In this document: positions 63,000 to 64,000 of the stretch, one piece after another | Position numbering within the stretch: the stretch's first letter is position 1 | Layout: the number at the start of each line of letters is the position of its first letter | NCBI GenBank assembly: GCA_002428015.1 | Contig: DIZW01000055.1 | Location: forward strand, 80,536 to 144,535 | Source of the DNA: Oxalobacteraceae bacterium UBA6018 | GTDB lineage: Bacteria > Pseudomonadota > Gammaproteobacteria > Burkholderiales > Burkholderiaceae_D | Length of the DNA: 64,000 bases | Direction: 5' to 3' | Notes under the pieces: generated by a model | Told to the model about the DNA's origin: nothing | The model's input: only the letters and a program-made list of their open reading frames with translations | Databases searched by the model: none | Translations under genes and position numbers: made by a program

Positions 63000-63299
63000 T
63001 CAGTCCAGCAGTTCGAAGCGGTCCGGCAGACGGATATCGTCCGAGGCGCTGCCGATCATCAGGTCGAAGCGGCCAGGCTCGGCGCCCAATGAGAGGTCGG
63101 CGCGGTGGGAATCCGGCGCTGTGGGATCGATCTCGAATCTCACGCGCTGGCCGTGGTCCGGCGCCCCGCGCAGCTTGCGGGAGCCAAATGGTTCCTTGAC
63201 CGGTCGGGCAATCGAGGCGGCCGGATCGCGCCGGCAGATGCTGGCGAGGGCGGCGACCAGCGCCAAGCCGCGCAGGACAGGCCGAACAGGTACAAGCAT
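63000..63299 (-). pseudogene. GH3 remnant: signal region joined to the C-terminal tail
   Basis: A 99-codon frame whose first 22 residues look like a signal peptide (LRGLALVAALASI) and which then jumps to DPAASIARPVKE and RFDLMIGSASDDIRLPDRFE. The latter match the last 75 residues of the GH3 enzyme at 14168-16417 (DPVASIARPVKE, RFELMIGSASDDIRLEANFE). The whole catalytic part, about 650 residues, is missing. It abuts the GH63-like gene (start 62993) in the same direction. It could still be translated as a small exported protein, but is most simply an internal-deletion relic. Confidence 0.8.
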
Positions 63300-63609
63300 G
63301 GTAATTCTCCGAAATGGATCGACCCTGTGCGGGCAGGGACATGCGGCGCATGCCGATTACCGCCCCGCTCACATATTCCGCCCGGATAGGTCGATCATTT
63401 ACCGGCGGAATGTCGATGCTACGCCCCTTCTGAGCGCTAGCGCAATTGTGTTTTCAACGCCTCCTCCTTGTGAAAGCCCTGCGGCGGCCCGCGCGCCCGC
63501 GCGGGCCGCCGCAGGATCGCGATGCTGAGTGCGCCGTCAGCGGCGCCGCACATCGCCGACCTCGACCATGAGCCTCACGGCTGCCAGCAAATTGGCTTAG
63601 CGTAGCGCT
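63300..63609. other. Gene-free region at the right edge
   Basis: No protein-like frame. It contains the region upstream of the GH3 relic and of the TonB-receptor fragment. Nothing further seen. Confidence 0.4.
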
Positions 63610-64000
63610 ATGAACCCTGCGCCCGCCGGTCTGATGTCGCCGTTGTATAGAACTACGCCATCGAACCTGCGCTTCAGCGGCCAGGTCGGTACCAACAAGA
63701 GCGAAGCATGGAGTAGCAAATCATCGCTGAACGGTGAAACCGGCAGTACCAATTTCGATATCCGCCACACCATCACCTTCAACAGCACCGACGAAACGAT
63801 CTTTCCGCATCTGAGCTCGGACCTCAACCTGCTCGGCGCCGGCAATTACCGGGTGTTCGGCTGCGGCGGCGGCTACCGCACCGGGACCGAAAAGCAGAAA
63901 AACCTCAAGCTGACCGGCGAATACGACTACGGCTTCTGGAATGTCGATGCCAAAGTCAAGAGCGGCATTTCGCGCGTCGTCAGCCTCAAGGATGCGCGCT
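63610..64000 (+). pseudogene. 5'-truncated TonB-receptor fragment, duplicate of 55212-55548
   Basis: From 63664 to the window end the sequence matches 55212-55548 of the second TonB receptor without indels, with about 16 differences in 337 bases by hand count, so about 95% identical. The final about 110 bases are identical. The frame is open from 63601 with an ATG at 63610, but the plug domain and signal peptide are absent. About ten of the changes alter amino acids, some drastically (Tyr to Cys, Arg to Leu, Glu to Gly), suggesting relaxed selection. It continues beyond the window. Confidence 0.85.

Noticed and set aside
1..64000. tRNA, rRNA, CRISPR, riboswitch, insertion sequence or phage genes
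   Set aside because: No cloverleaf-like, repeat-spacer or transposase signals were recognised on reading; a dedicated RNA search could still find a small RNA.

Overview
The window is GC-rich (roughly two thirds G+C by eye) and gene-dense. It reads as a 64-kb plant and microbial polysaccharide-utilisation island of a Gram-negative bacterium. TonB-dependent receptors of the Xanthomonas/Caulobacter type, XylR-like AraC regulators, a PEP-CTERM protein and many exported CAZymes together suggest a Burkholderiales soil or plant-associated organism of the Massilia/Duganella kind. That placement is inferred from gene content only. I see no tRNA, rRNA, CRISPR array or intact insertion sequence.

Layout. 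0-6.4 kb: start of a GH92 alpha-mannosidase that leaves the window at base 1, a beta-helix lyase-like lipoprotein, and a TonB receptor. 6.4-8.9 kb: gene debris (VapC and GlcD remnants) around an intact NAD-dependent reductase. 8.9-13.5 kb: leftward mannan operon of FucP-type transporter (frameshifted), AGE-family epimerase, PfkB sugar kinase and Tat-exported GH5-like mannanase. 13.8-23.5 kb: GntR remnant, GH3, GH27, GH92, ROK-kinase remnant and GH10 xylanase. 23.9-30.3 kb: rightward operon of GH38, GH105-DUF4861 fusion and an exported pyruvyltransferase-like protein. 30.4-35.4 kb: LacI regulator, MFS transporter, GH105 and DUF2264 protein. 35.5-44.2 kb: XylR-like regulator, GH8, a tandem-duplication scar, AmpG-like MFS and cytoplasmic GH2. 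44.5-52.6 kb: PEP-CTERM protein, second GH8, sugar isomerase, AraC regulator, PhyH dioxygenase and GH36. 52.6-64 kb: second XylR-like regulator, second TonB receptor with a lipoprotein, a broken heparinase II/III-family lyase, a GH63-like enzyme, and fragments of GH3 and TonB-receptor genes at the right edge.

How it fits together. The TonB receptors would bring oligosaccharides into the periplasm. Exported GH92, GH38, GH63-like, GH3, GH27, GH36, GH10, GH8, GH5 and GH105 enzymes would trim alpha-mannosides, galactomannan, xylan and unsaturated uronides. MFS permeases would import the products. Epimerase plus kinase would convert mannose to fructose 6-phosphate. At least four regulators are present. 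Two promoters (for GH92 and GH38) share the same direct-repeat operator at the same distance from a TATAAT box, which points to co-regulation.

The borders between modules hold many decayed or duplicated fragments, so the island seems to have been assembled and reshuffled. All functions are read from sequence motifs without database searches.
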